Origin: JAGOCV01 sp049445855 | Lineage (GTDB): Bacteria > Pseudomonadota > Gammaproteobacteria > Burkholderiales > Burkholderiaceae_C | DNA length: 64,000 bases | Reading direction: 5' to 3' | Assembly (NCBI RefSeq): GCF_049445855.1 | Contig: NZ_JBMSDV010000005.1 | Span: 186,001-250,000, forward strand | Shown: in pieces, positions 35,973 to 44,811 of the stretch | Position numbering within the stretch: position 1 is the first letter of the stretch | How the letters are laid out: each line of letters opens with the position of its first letter | Program-made: the position numbers and the translations under genes | The notes under the pieces: model-generated | What the model was told of the DNA's origin: nothing | Databases searched by the model: none | Seen by the model: only the letters and a program-made list of their open reading frames with translations

Positions 35973-36007
35973 ACAACGGCCTGTAACTTAAGGTTACAGG
36001 CCGTTGT
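35973..36007. terminator. Long inverted repeat downstream of asd
   Basis: ACAACGGCCTGTAAC and GTTACAGGCCGTTGT are perfect 15-bp inverse copies around a 5-nt loop. On the plus strand only CGTTT follows, so this is a strong hairpin without a classical U-run. It probably ends or stabilises the asd transcript before fimV. Confidence 0.7.
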
Positions 36008-36144
36008 CGTTTGGCAACAAGGCAGGGCGCCAAATGGGGACGCTCCGCACGCCTTCAATCTTTAAAAGCTGCCTTAGCTTGTCAGCCTAAAACATTGATG
36101 TTAATGTCGTTTTTCAATCTCCTGTGTCAAGGCTTGCGTCCAGA

Positions 36145-38880
36145 ATGATGAGAATAAAGTTGCCTGCTGATCAAGCGATGGCTCACAAATTGGCGAAGAA
36201 GTTACCGACCTGGCAGACGCCTGTCCTTACGGCCGTCGCAGCGTCCGTGCTTTGCCTTTTCAGCGCTGACGCAAACGCTCTTGCGCTGGGCCGCCTGTCC
36301 GTGCAGTCCGCGCTCGGCGAACCGCTGCGCGCCGAGATCGACATCCCCGAAATCAATGGCGAAGAAGCGGCCAGCCTCCGCATCGAAGTGGCACCGGCTG
36401 CCACCTTCCGTACTTCCGGCTTCGAATACAACCCGGTGGTTTCCGGCGTCCAGGTGACGCTGCAGCGTCGTCCCGACGGGCGTTATTTCGCACGCCTTGT
36501 GGGTGACCGTACCGTCAACGATCCGTTTGTCGACATCGTGCTCCAGGCCAACTGGACCAGCGGGCGCATCGTGCGTGACTACACGATGCTGTTCGACCCG
36601 CCGAGCCTGCGCCAGCCTGCAGCGCCGCAGGTGATGGCTCCGCAAGTCACCCCGCTGCCCTCGCAGCCCGCCCTGCCGCGCGGCGCAACCGCCACGCCGT
36701 CGCCCTCGCGTGCGCCCGCTACGCCCGCCGCAACACCTCGTCCACCTGCACCGGCCGCCGCGCCGCAGGCACCCGCAGTGCAGGGCCGCGCCGCCACCAG
36801 CGGTGACCAGCAGGTCACCGTGCGTACAGGGGACACCGCCGGCAAGATCGCCGCAGCCAACAAGCCGGCCAGCATCTCGCTGGACCAGATGCTCGTGGCC
36901 TTGCTCCAGGCCAATCCTGACGCATTCATCAACGGCAACATCAACCGGTTGAAGTCCGGTGCCGTGCTCGACCTGCCCACGGCAGAGCAGGCTGCGGCCG
37001 TGCCCGCCGGTGAGGCACGCCAGACATTGGTGGCCCAAAGCCGCGATTTCAACGAATTCCGCCGTCGCCTCGCAGAGAATGCCCCGGCCACCCAGGTTGC
37101 CGCGGCAGACCGCCAATCCGGCGGCTCGGTGCGGACCGAGGAACAACGCCCTGCCGCGGCATCGCCTGACAAGCTGACGCTCTCCAAGGGTGCCGCTTCG
37201 GGCCGCCCGGGAGTCGAAGATCAGGCCGCCAAGGCCCGCCAGGCCCAGGACGAGAAGACGCGCGTCGCCGAACTGTCCAAGAACATCAGCGACCTTGCCA
37301 AGCTGCAAGGTGCAGCCGGCGCACCGGGTGCGCCTGCGAAGGCTCCTGCCGCGACGCCTGCGGCCCCGGCGGCGGCAGCGCCAGCTCCGGCCGCAGCAGC
37401 CCCGGCCCCCGCTGCGCCAGCCGTTACCGCACCGGCCGTGGTTCCGGCGCCGGCTCCTGCGGCGTCCGTACCGGCGACTGTGTCGGCTCCGTCCGCCGCA
37501 GTGCCTGCACCAGCCACCAGCGCGCCGGAAGCACCGTCTGCGCCTGTCGCGACGCCTGCACCGGCTCCCGCACCCGTCGTTGCGCCACCCGCACCGCCCA
37601 AGAAGGCGCCTGTGCCCGCGCCCGCACCGGTTCCGGAACCCAGCCTGCTCGACGAACTGCTCGAAAATCCGATGATTCCCGTCGCCGTCGGTGCGCTGCT
37701 TGCGCTGCTGATCGGCTTCGGCGTCTACCGCTTCCTGCGTCGCCGCAAGACAGCCCAAGTCGACAGCTCCTTCCTGGAAAGCCGTCTGCAACCCGACTCG
37801 TTCTTCGGAGCAAGCGGTGGCCAGCGCGTGGACACGAACGAAGCTGCCCCGTCCGCTTCGTCGATGGTTTATTCGCCCAGCCAGCTCGATGCCGCCGGCG
37901 ATGTGGATCCCGTGGCCGAAGCCGACGTGTACCTTGCCTACGGCCGTGACCTGCAAGCCGAGGAAATCCTCAAGGAAGCGATGCGCAGCAACCCGTCGCG
38001 CGTTGCCATCCACGTCAAGATGCTGGAAATCTACGCCAAGCGTCGCGACGCGAAGGCGTTCGAACAGGTGGCCGTGGAAGCCTATCGCCTGACTTCGGGC
38101 CATGGCGACGAGTGGGCGAAGGCCTGCGAACTCGGCCGTGAACTCGACCCCGACAACAGCCTGTACCAGCCTGGCGGTCAGCCGTCGGACAGCCAGTCCG
38201 CCTCGGCCACGACCATCATGGCCGGCGCTGCAGCGAGCACCGTGCCGCAGTCCGCGCAACCCGAACTGGCCGCCGCACCGGCAGTGGATCTGGACCTCGA
38301 TCTGGACTTCTCGTCTGACGAAGGTCGCAATTCGGGCTTCCGCAATTCGGGCTTCCGCAATTCGGCATTCCCGACGGCTCCGGAACCCACCGTCGCCGTG
38401 CCCAGCTTCTCGAATTCCAAGCCAGCTTCGCTGGACATGGATTTCAACATCGAAACCATGGGCGTGAAGCCGACAGCCAATACCGAGCCCGCGCCCCTGC
38501 GTATTGACGTACCGGTTGCGGAAGCGCCCGTCCCGTCGCTGCCGATGCTGCCTGAAGATCCTCCGGCACCGGTTGCCGCGCCTGCGCCGCAGGCTGCTGC
38601 CCCCGCACCGGCGATGGACTCCGGCCTGATTGAATTCGACCTCGGCTCCCTGTCCCTCGATCTGGGTGACAGTTCACCCGCTGGTGCCACGGCCAACACG
38701 GCCATGGCTCCGCTGGGTGGCGCAGACGCCGACGGCCCGCTGGCCACCAAGCTCGCGCTGGCTGAAGAATTCCAGGCCATCGGTGACACTGACGGTGCCC
38801 GCGCACTGATCGAGGAAGTCGTGGCCGAAGCCTCGGGCGACCTCAAGGCCCGCGCGCAGAAACTGCTCGGCGAACTCTGA
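36145..38880 (+). CDS. fimV: FimV/HubP family polar landmark protein
   Basis: FimV/HubP proteins bind peptidoglycan at the poles and organise type IV pili, flagella or chromosome partners. From the ATG at 36145 the product has 911 residues. A signal-like helix around 18-45 is followed by the FimV N-terminal domain (LGRLSVQSALGEPLRAEIDI), a LysM-like region (about 222-280) and a very Ala/Pro-rich linker (about 390-502). One membrane helix (about 509-530, IPVAVGALLALLIGFGVYRF) precedes an acidic cytoplasmic part and the C-terminal FimV domain (LATKLALAEEFQAIGDTDGA). A GTG at 36124 is an alternative start. It precedes truA, as usual in this order. Confidence 0.9.
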   Translation: MMRIKLPADQAMAHKLAKKLPTWQTPVLTAVAASVLCLFSADANALALGRLSVQSALGEPLRAEIDIPEINGEEAASLRIEVAPAATFRTSGFEYNPVVSGVQVTLQRRPDGRYFARLVGDRTVNDPFVDIVLQANWTSGRIVRDYTMLFDPPSLRQPAAPQVMAPQVTPLPSQPALPRGATATPSPSRAPATPAATPRPPAPAAAPQAPAVQGRAATSGDQQVTVRTGDTAGKIAAANKPASISLDQMLVALLQANPDAFINGNINRLKSGAVLDLPTAEQAAAVPAGEARQTLVAQSRDFNEFRRRLAENAPATQVAAADRQSGGSVRTEEQRPAAASPDKLTLSKGAASGRPGVEDQAAKARQAQDEKTRVAELSKNISDLAKLQGAAGAPGAPAKAPAATPAAPAAAAPAPAAAAPAPAAPAVTAPAVVPAPAPAASVPATVSAPSAAVPAPATSAPEAPSAPVATPAPAPAPVVAPPAPPKKAPVPAPAPVPEPSLLDELLENPMIPVAVGALLALLIGFGVYRFLRRRKTAQVDSSFLESRLQPDSFFGASGGQRVDTNEAAPSASSMVYSPSQLDAAGDVDPVAEADVYLAYGRDLQAEEILKEAMRSNPSRVAIHVKMLEIYAKRRDAKAFEQVAVEAYRLTSGHGDEWAKACELGRELDPDNSLYQPGGQPSDSQSASATTIMAGAAASTVPQSAQPELAAAPAVDLDLDLDFSSDEGRNSGFRNSGFRNSAFPTAPEPTVAVPSFSNSKPASLDMDFNIETMGVKPTANTEPAPLRIDVPVAEAPVPSLPMLPEDPPAPVAAPAPQAAAPAPAMDSGLIEFDLGSLSLDLGDSSPAGATANTAMAPLGGADADGPLATKLALAEEFQAIGDTDGARALIEEVVAEASGDLKARAQKLLGEL
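38326..38370 (+). repeat. Three tandem 15-bp repeats inside fimV
   Basis: CGCAATTCGGGCTTC is repeated exactly twice, followed by a third copy with one two-base change, at 38326-38340, 38341-38355 and 38356-38370. They encode RNSGF, RNSGF and RNSAF in the cytoplasmic linker. In-frame units of this kind may vary in number between strains. Confidence 0.9.
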
Positions 38881-38951
38881 TCCCGGGCGGCGTCCGCGCC
38901 GCCTGCGGTCCATGCCCGTTCCGGCACCCCGCTCTCCCCGACAGGAACACT

Positions 38952-39746
38952 GTGCGCCTGGCCCTCGGCATCAGCTACAACGGCCAAGCTTATGAAGGCT
39001 GGCAAAGCCAGCCTTCGGGTCGAACCGTCCAGGACCAGCTGGAGGCTGCGCTCGCCCAGTTCACCACCACCCCCGTTCCCACAGTCTGCGCCGGGCGTAC
39101 CGATGCTGGCGTGCATGGCCTGATGCAGGTCGTGCACTTCGACACCGACCTTGTCCGGGAGCCGTCGTCCTGGGTGCGGGGAACCAACCGCTACCTTCCA
39201 CCGGACATCGCCATCCAGTGGGCCCAGTTGGTGCCGGACGAGTTCCATTCACGCTTCAGCGCAGTGGCTCGCCGCTACGCCTACGTGCTTCTCCAGTCAC
39301 CCGTGCGACCTAGCGTGGATGCCGGTCGTGTCGGCTGGGTTTTCCGGCCGATGGATGGCGACGCCATCCAGGCCGCCGCCGCTCACCTGCTCGGCGAACA
39401 TGACTTCACGTCGTTCCGCGCATCGAGCTGCCAGGCACGCACGCCAGTCAAGACCATGAACAGCATCCGGATCACGCGCAAGGGCGACGGCGACACCTGC
39501 TACTGGCGCTTCGAGTTCGAAGCCAGCGCATTCCTGCATCACATGATCCGCAACCTCATGGGCTGCCTGATCCAGGTCGGCCAGGGCGCTCAGCCGCCCG
39601 GCTGGATGCGAGACGTGCTGGCCGCGCGTGACCGCGACGCCGCAGCACCGACCTTCTCCCCGGACGGTCTTTACTTCCTCGGCCCGGTCTACGACGCGCA
39701 CTGGGGCCTGCCGGAGCGCACCGCTGCGTATGATTGGCTGCCATGA
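38952..39746 (+). CDS. truA: tRNA pseudouridine(38-40) synthase TruA
   Basis: TruA converts uridines 38-40 of the tRNA anticodon arm to pseudouridine. The 264-residue product starts at a GTG (RLALGISYNGQAYEGWQSQP) and has the catalytic D51 in VCAGRTDAGVHGLMQVVHFD. Later family regions are YAYVLLQSPVRP and FLHHMIRNLMGCLIQVGQG. GACAGGAAC precedes the start. It overlaps trpF by 4 bp, joining RNA modification and tryptophan genes in one operon. Confidence 0.95.
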   Translation: MRLALGISYNGQAYEGWQSQPSGRTVQDQLEAALAQFTTTPVPTVCAGRTDAGVHGLMQVVHFDTDLVREPSSWVRGTNRYLPPDIAIQWAQLVPDEFHSRFSAVARRYAYVLLQSPVRPSVDAGRVGWVFRPMDGDAIQAAAAHLLGEHDFTSFRASSCQARTPVKTMNSIRITRKGDGDTCYWRFEFEASAFLHHMIRNLMGCLIQVGQGAQPPGWMRDVLAARDRDAAAPTFSPDGLYFLGPVYDAHWGLPERTAAYDWLP

Positions 39747-40462
39747 GCCTCGAGCCCGCCAATGCCGAACGCACGCGCATCAAGATCTGCGGCCTGACGC
39801 GTGAGCAGGACGTGGACGCCGTTGTGGCCGCCGGCGCGGATGCGGCGGGTTTCGTGCTCTACGACAAGAGCCCCCGGTTCGTGACGCCGCAACGCGCGGC
39901 GGAGCTCGCCCGACGACTGCCCGCTTTCGTGACGCCGGTCGTCCTGGTGGTGAATGCAGCAACCGATTTCCTGCAGCAGGTCTTCGAACTCATGCCGCAC
40001 GCATTGATCCAGTTCCACGGCGACGAAACGCCCTCTGACTGCGACGCGGCAACCGGAAACGGCCGCCGCGCGTACCTGCGCGCCGCCCGCATTCCGCTGG
40101 ATGCGGGGACGCATTTCGACTTGCTAAAATTCGCCCACGATTTCAGCAATGCCCAGGCCATCCTGCTCGACGCGCACGTCGAAGGGTATGGCGGTGGTGG
40201 AAAGGTTTTCGATTGGTCACGGCTTCCAGCAAACGTCAACGCTCACCTCGTCTTGAGTGGTGGGCTCGACGCTGCCAACGTGACAGATGGCATCGCGCAA
40301 GTGCGGCCGCGTTGCAGAACGCTGGCCGTTGATGTGAGTTCCGGCGTCGAGGTCTCCAAGGGGATCAAGGACGCCGACAAGATCCACCGGTTCGTCGCCG
40401 CCGTCCGCGCGGCCGACAGCCAGCTTGCACAGGCCATCCATGTACCAGTATCAACAACCTGA
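39743..40462 (+). CDS. trpF: Phosphoribosylanthranilate isomerase
   Basis: TrpF carries out the Amadori rearrangement in tryptophan synthesis. The 239-residue product has the catalytic cysteine in RIKICGLTREQDVDAVVAAG, the strand LIQFHGDE, the catalytic aspartate in ILLDAHVEGYGGGGKVFDW and the phosphate-binding LVLSGGLDAANV. The ATG overlaps the truA stop (ATGA), and its end overlaps trpB by 23 nt. A -10-like element occurs inside the gene at 40125. Confidence 0.95.
   Translation: MSLEPANAERTRIKICGLTREQDVDAVVAAGADAAGFVLYDKSPRFVTPQRAAELARRLPAFVTPVVLVVNAATDFLQQVFELMPHALIQFHGDETPSDCDAATGNGRRAYLRAARIPLDAGTHFDLLKFAHDFSNAQAILLDAHVEGYGGGGKVFDWSRLPANVNAHLVLSGGLDAANVTDGIAQVRPRCRTLAVDVSSGVEVSKGIKDADKIHRFVAAVRAADSQLAQAIHVPVSTT
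40125..40130 (+). promoter_or_regulatory. Possible internal -10 promoter for trpBA within trpF
   Basis: TAAAAT inside TTGCTAAAATTCGCCC resembles the other -10 boxes in this window. It uses a CTA leucine codon in a genome that strongly prefers CTG, hinting that the promoter is under selection. It lies 310 nt before trpB; no clear -35 box is visible. Confidence 0.35.
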
Positions 40463-41690
40463 CCCGACAGGCCACTTCGGGAAATACGGCGGCAGCTTCG
40501 TCAGCGAAACACTCACCCACGCGATCGAAGAGCTGCGCCAGGCTTACGACAAATACCGCCAGGACCCGGAATTCCTCGCCGAATTCCACAGCGAACTTGC
40601 CCACTTCGTGGGACGTCCCTCGCCCATCTACCATGCCGCGCGCATGAGCCGTGAGCAAGGTGGCGCGCAGATCTACCTCAAGCGCGAAGACCTCAACCAC
40701 ACCGGCGCGCACAAGGTGAACAACACCATCGGCCAGGCCATGCTTGCGCGCCGCATGGGCAAGCCGCGCGTGATCGCCGAAACCGGCGCGGGCCAGCACG
40801 GCGTGGCCACCGCCACCATCTGCGCGCGCTATGGGCTGGAGTGCGTGGTTTACATGGGCAGCGAAGACGTGAAGCGCCAGAGCCCGAATGTCTACCGCAT
40901 GCACCTGCTGGGCGCGAAGGTGGTGCCGGTCGAGTCCGGCAGCCGCACGCTGAAAGACGCGCTCAACGAAGCGATGCGTGACTGGGTGACGAATGTGGAG
41001 AACACGTTCTACATCATCGGCACCGTGGCGGGCCCGCACCCCTACCCGATGATGGTGCGCGACTTCCAGCGCGTGATCGGCGAGGAATGCATCCAGCAGA
41101 TGCCTGAATTCACAGGCGGCAGACAACCCGATGCGGTCGTCGCCTGCGTGGGAGGTGGCAGCAACGCCATCGGCATCTTCCATCCGTACATCCCGTACGA
41201 GAACACGCGCCTCATCGGCGTCGAAGCCGCAGGCGACGGCCTGGACAGCGGCAAGCACGCAGCTTCGCTCCAGCGCGGAAGTCCCGGCGTACTGCACGGC
41301 AACCGCACCTACATCCTGCAGGACGAGAACGGGCAGATCACCGAGACGCACAGCATCAGCGCCGGCCTGGACTATCCGGGCGTCGGCCCGGAGCACGCGC
41401 TGCTCAAGGACATCGGCCGCGCGGAGTACGTCGGCGTCACCGACAAGGAAGCGCTGGACGCTTTCCATTACCTGTGCCGGACCGAAGGCATCATTCCCGC
41501 GCTCGAATCGAGCCACGCCGTGGCCTACGGCATGAAGCTGGCCGCGACGATGCGGCCAGACCAGTCGGTGCTCGTGAACCTTTCGGGTCGCGGCGACAAG
41601 GACATCGGCACCGTCGCGGATCTGTCGGGCGTTGACTACTACGACCGCCCCTCGATGCGCGGCCACACGGTCAAGGGAGGAGCGCAATGA
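40440..41690 (+). CDS. trpB: Tryptophan synthase beta chain
   Basis: TrpB joins indole and serine to tryptophan using PLP. The 416-residue product starts YQYQQPDPTGHFGKYGGSFV after Met. The Schiff-base lysine is K92 in NHTGAHKVNNTIGQAMLARR. The phosphate-binding loop is CVGGGSNAIGIF, and ETHSISAGLDYPGVGPEH, ESSHAVAYG and NLSGRGDKDI are also present. I use the ATG at 40440, since the upstream TTG lacks family residues. It overlaps trpF by 23 nt and trpA by 4 bp. Confidence 0.98.
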   Translation: MYQYQQPDPTGHFGKYGGSFVSETLTHAIEELRQAYDKYRQDPEFLAEFHSELAHFVGRPSPIYHAARMSREQGGAQIYLKREDLNHTGAHKVNNTIGQAMLARRMGKPRVIAETGAGQHGVATATICARYGLECVVYMGSEDVKRQSPNVYRMHLLGAKVVPVESGSRTLKDALNEAMRDWVTNVENTFYIIGTVAGPHPYPMMVRDFQRVIGEECIQQMPEFTGGRQPDAVVACVGGGSNAIGIFHPYIPYENTRLIGVEAAGDGLDSGKHAASLQRGSPGVLHGNRTYILQDENGQITETHSISAGLDYPGVGPEHALLKDIGRAEYVGVTDKEALDAFHYLCRTEGIIPALESSHAVAYGMKLAATMRPDQSVLVNLSGRGDKDIGTVADLSGVDYYDRPSMRGHTVKGGAQ

Positions 41691-42502
41691 GCCGCATCGA
41701 CACGACCCTCGCCGCGCTCAAGGCGCAAGGCCGCAAGGCGCTCATCCCTTACGTGACCGCCGGCTTCCCGTTTGCCGACATCACGCCGGAACTGATGCAC
41801 GGCATGGTGGACGCGGGCGCCGACATCATCGAACTCGGCGTTCCGTTCTCTGATCCGATGGCCGACGGGCCTGTCATCCAGAAGGCCGGCGAACGCGCGC
41901 TGGCGGCCGGCATCGGCATGAAGCAGGTGCTGCAGATGGTGGCCGACTTCCGCCAGCGCGACGGCAAGACGCCCGTGGTGCTGATGGGCTACGCCAACCC
42001 CGTCGAGCGGTACGACCTGAACCACGGCGCCAATGCCTTCGTGCGCGACGCCGCGAAAGCCGGTGTGGACGGCGTGCTGATCGTGGACTACCCGCCGGAG
42101 GAATGCGCGGACTTCGCCGCCGCGCTCAAGGCCGAGGGCATGGACTTGATCTTCCTGCTGGCCCCCACCAGCACCGGGCAGCGCATGGCGCAGGTCGGCC
42201 GACTGGCCGGCGGCTATGTGTACTACGTGTCGCTCAAGGGCGTCACGGGCGCGGGCAACCTGGACACGACCGCGGTCGAGCAGGCCATTCCCCGCATCCG
42301 CCAGCACGTGAGCGTGCCTGTGGGCGTGGGCTTCGGCATCCGTGACGCGGCGACGGCCCAGGCCGTGGGTCGCGCGGCCGACGCCGTGGTCATCGGCAGC
42401 CGGATCATCCAGCTGATCGAAAACGAGCCGCGTGACAAGGTGCTGCCTGCGGCGGGGGCCTTCCTGCGGGAAATCCGCGCGGCGCTCGACGCCCCGGCCT
42501 GA
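41687..42502 (+). CDS. trpA: Tryptophan synthase alpha chain
   Basis: TrpA cleaves indole-3-glycerol phosphate and channels indole to TrpB. The 271-residue TIM barrel has the two catalytic acids at the classical positions: E49 in ADIIELGVPFSDP and D60 in MADGPVIQKA. The phosphate loop is GFGIRDAATAQAVGRAADAV. The start overlaps the trpB stop (ATGA). accD follows after 72 nt. Confidence 0.97.
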   Translation: MSRIDTTLAALKAQGRKALIPYVTAGFPFADITPELMHGMVDAGADIIELGVPFSDPMADGPVIQKAGERALAAGIGMKQVLQMVADFRQRDGKTPVVLMGYANPVERYDLNHGANAFVRDAAKAGVDGVLIVDYPPEECADFAAALKAEGMDLIFLLAPTSTGQRMAQVGRLAGGYVYYVSLKGVTGAGNLDTTAVEQAIPRIRQHVSVPVGVGFGIRDAATAQAVGRAADAVVIGSRIIQLIENEPRDKVLPAAGAFLREIRAALDAPA

Positions 42503-42504
42503 CG

Positions 42505-42510
42505 CATAAT
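42505..42510 (+). promoter_or_regulatory. Possible -10 element of accD
   Basis: CATAAT within GACGCATAATCTCC lies two bases after the trpA stop and 64 nt before accD. A 6-bp inverted repeat (GTCCCC/GGGGAC) sits between it and the gene. No good -35 box is visible. Confidence 0.35.
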
Positions 42511-42574
42511 CTCCTTTTCCGGCCCCGTCCCCCTTGCAGGGCGGTGGGGACCGGTCACCAGACGAGGTATCCGC

Positions 42575-43447
42575 ATGTCCTGGCTCGAAAAGCTTCTCCC
42601 CCCAAAAATCCAGCCCACCGACCCGACCGAGCGCCGCAGCGTGCCCGAAGGCCTGTGGATCAAGTGCCCCAGCTGCGAAACCGTGCTCTACAAGACCGAT
42701 CTGGAGCACAACCAGAATGTCTGCCCGACCTGCAGCCACCACCACCGCATCGGCGCCCGAGCCCGTCTGGATGCATTCCTCGATGCCGAAGGCCGCTACG
42801 AGATCGGGCAGGAAGTCCTGCCGGTCGACTCGCTGAAGTTCAAGGACAGCCGCAAGTACCCGGAGCGCCTGAAGGAGGCCCTGGAAAACACGTCGGAGAC
42901 CGATGCCCTGATCGTCATGGGCGGCTCGGTGCAAAGCATCAACGTCGTGGTCGCGTGCTTCGAGTTCGACTTCATGGGCGGCAGCATGGGCAGCGTGGTC
43001 GGCGAGCGCTTCGTGCGCGGCGTGCAGGCGGCCATCGACCAGAAAGTCCCGTTCATATGCTTCACCGCCACCGGCGGCGCACGCATGCAGGAAGGCCTGC
43101 TTTCGCTCATGCAGATGGCCAAGACCAATGCCGCGCTCACGCGCCTGGCCAAGAAGGGCCTGCCCTACATCAGCGTGCTGACCGACCCGACCATGGGCGG
43201 CGTGAGCGCAGGCTTCGCGTTCGTGGGCGACATCGTGATCGCCGAGCCCAAGGCGCTGATCGGCTTTGCCGGCCCGCGCGTGATCGAATCCACCGTCCGC
43301 GTGACGCTGCCGGAAGGCTTCCAGCGCGCCGAGTTCCTGCAGCAAAAGGGTGCGATCGACTTCATCTGCGACCGCCGCGAACTGCGCAAGACCGTGTCCA
43401 CCTCGCTGGCCATGCTGCTGCGCCAGCCGGCCGACGCCGTCGCCTGA
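42575..43447 (+). CDS. accD: Acetyl-CoA carboxylase carboxyltransferase subunit beta
   Basis: AccD with AccA transfers carboxyl from biotin to acetyl-CoA, giving malonyl-CoA for fatty acid synthesis. The 290-residue product begins SWLEKLLPPKIQPTDPTERR and has the Zn ribbon C31-x2-C34 and C50-x2-C53 (CPSC, CPTC). The crotonase core includes FICFTATGGARMQEGLLSLM and TDPTMGGVSAGFAFVGDI. It is followed by a convergent YggT gene rather than folC, which I would have expected in many relatives. Confidence 0.97.
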   Translation: MSWLEKLLPPKIQPTDPTERRSVPEGLWIKCPSCETVLYKTDLEHNQNVCPTCSHHHRIGARARLDAFLDAEGRYEIGQEVLPVDSLKFKDSRKYPERLKEALENTSETDALIVMGGSVQSINVVVACFEFDFMGGSMGSVVGERFVRGVQAAIDQKVPFICFTATGGARMQEGLLSLMQMAKTNAALTRLAKKGLPYISVLTDPTMGGVSAGFAFVGDIVIAEPKALIGFAGPRVIESTVRVTLPEGFQRAEFLQQKGAIDFICDRRELRKTVSTSLAMLLRQPADAVA

Positions 43448-43492
43448 GTCGCAGGAAAACGGCCGGCCCAGCCCGTCCGTTCCACCGGGAAT

Positions 43493-44044
43493 TCAGCCCA
43501 GAAGCAGGGCCGCCTGCAGGTGGTTCAGCATGATCTGCAGGACCTGCAGGCCCACCAGCAGCACGAGCGGAGAGAGGTCCACGCCCCCCACCAGAGGAAT
43601 GAGCTTGCGCACCGGGCGCAGCCAGGGGGCGCAAAGCCGGTCCACCACGTCATGGATCAGCGAGTTGTTCTGTACCCAGGACAGGATGGCGTAGCCGATG
43701 AGCAGCACGGTCATCCCCGAGATGGCCAGACGCACCACCCCGAAGATCGCCAGGACGGGCAGCTTCCCGAGGCCCGACAGGCCCCCCGTCAGCAGCCACA
43801 GGAGGCTGTACTGCACCAGGACCAGCAGGAACACACCCACGAGGCTGGCCGTGTCCCAGCGGCCGACCGGTGGCAGGACGCGGCGCAACGGGAGCACGAG
43901 CCAGTTGCTCAAGGCAAATACGAGTCGCCCGATGGGATTGCTGAACGAGATACGCTGGTGCTGCATGTACAGGCGCAGGAGGCAGGCGCCACCCAACAGG
44001 CCAATGGCGACATCCAGCAGGAAAGAGACGATTTGATAAAGCAT
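43493..44044 (-). CDS. YggT family membrane protein
   Basis: The 183-residue protein has two YggT repeats, each with a pair of membrane helices: LYQIVSFLLDVAIGLLGGAC with the motif RISFSNPIGRLVFALSNWLV, and later AILSWVQNNSLIHDVVDRLC with PWLRPVRKLIPLVGGVDLSP. YggT proteins are linked to osmotic tolerance or to cell-division membrane complexes in other bacteria, but the activity is unknown. I use the ATG at 44044; the longer frame crosses the divergent gene. It is convergent with accD and divergent from the LON-domain gene. Confidence 0.88.
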   Translation of the reverse strand: MLYQIVSFLLDVAIGLLGGACLLRLYMQHQRISFSNPIGRLVFALSNWLVLPLRRVLPPVGRWDTASLVGVFLLVLVQYSLLWLLTGGLSGLGKLPVLAIFGVVRLAISGMTVLLIGYAILSWVQNNSLIHDVVDRLCAPWLRPVRKLIPLVGGVDLSPLVLLVGLQVLQIMLNHLQAALLLG

Positions 44045-44093
44045 CGGGCAGGCGATTTCAGGCCATGGGATGATAGCGACGTTGCGTGACCCC

Positions 44094-44729
44094 ATGTCCG
44101 AAGCCCTGACACTCCATTCGCTGCCACTCTTTCCGCTGGGCACCGTGCTGTTCCCCGGCGGGCAGTTGCCGCTGCGCATTTTCGAAGTGCGCTACCTGGA
44201 CATGATCACCCGGTGCCACAAGGCAGGTGCGCCCTTCGGGGTGGTGTCCCTCACGCAGGGGCACGAAGTCCGCCTGCCGGGCGTGACCGAGAGCTTTGTC
44301 GACATCGGCACGTTGGCGGCAATCGAAGAGCTGTCGCAGCCGCAGCCCGGGCTGCTGTCGATCCGCTGCGCCGGTACGCAGCGTTTCCGCGTGATGTCGA
44401 GTGAGCGCCTCAAGCATGGCCTGTGGGTGGCCGATGTCCAGCGTGTCGACGACGACCCCGTGGTGAGCGTGCCTGAAGACCTCGTGCCCATTGCGCAATC
44501 GCTGGCGGAAGTCATCCGCAAGCTGCGCGAACGCGCCCCGCAGGACGCCACGCCGCCCCTGCCAACCGAAATGAAGCTTGACGACTGCGGCTGGGTCGCC
44601 AACCGCTGGTGCGAGTTGCTGCCGCTGCCTGCGGAGCTCAAGCAGCGCCTGATGGTGCTGGACAATCCGCTGGTCCGGCTGGAGCTGGTGGGCGATATCC
44701 TCGCGCGCACCGGCATCGCGAGCCAATAA
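44094..44729 (+). CDS. LON peptidase substrate-binding domain protein
   Basis: The 211-residue protein consists of the Lon N-terminal domain alone: HSLPLFPLGTVLFPGGQLPL, RIFEVRYLDMITRCHKAG, FGVVSLTQGHEV and, in the C-terminal helices, LPLPAELKQRLMVLDNPLVR. It has no ATPase or protease part, so it is not a protease. A role as chaperone-like or adaptor protein is possible but unproven. I prefer the ATG at 44094 over one at 44070, as family proteins begin just before HSLPLFPLG. It lies 82 nt before lysS on the same strand. Confidence 0.82.
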   Translation: MSEALTLHSLPLFPLGTVLFPGGQLPLRIFEVRYLDMITRCHKAGAPFGVVSLTQGHEVRLPGVTESFVDIGTLAAIEELSQPQPGLLSIRCAGTQRFRVMSSERLKHGLWVADVQRVDDDPVVSVPEDLVPIAQSLAEVIRKLRERAPQDATPPLPTEMKLDDCGWVANRWCELLPLPAELKQRLMVLDNPLVRLELVGDILARTGIASQ

Positions 44730-44811
44730 AACTAAAATAGCGGGCTTGGCTCGCCGCCTGGCGTCGAGCCTGCGCCTTTTCTGCGCATCCGCACATCCAT
44801 CGCCATCATTC

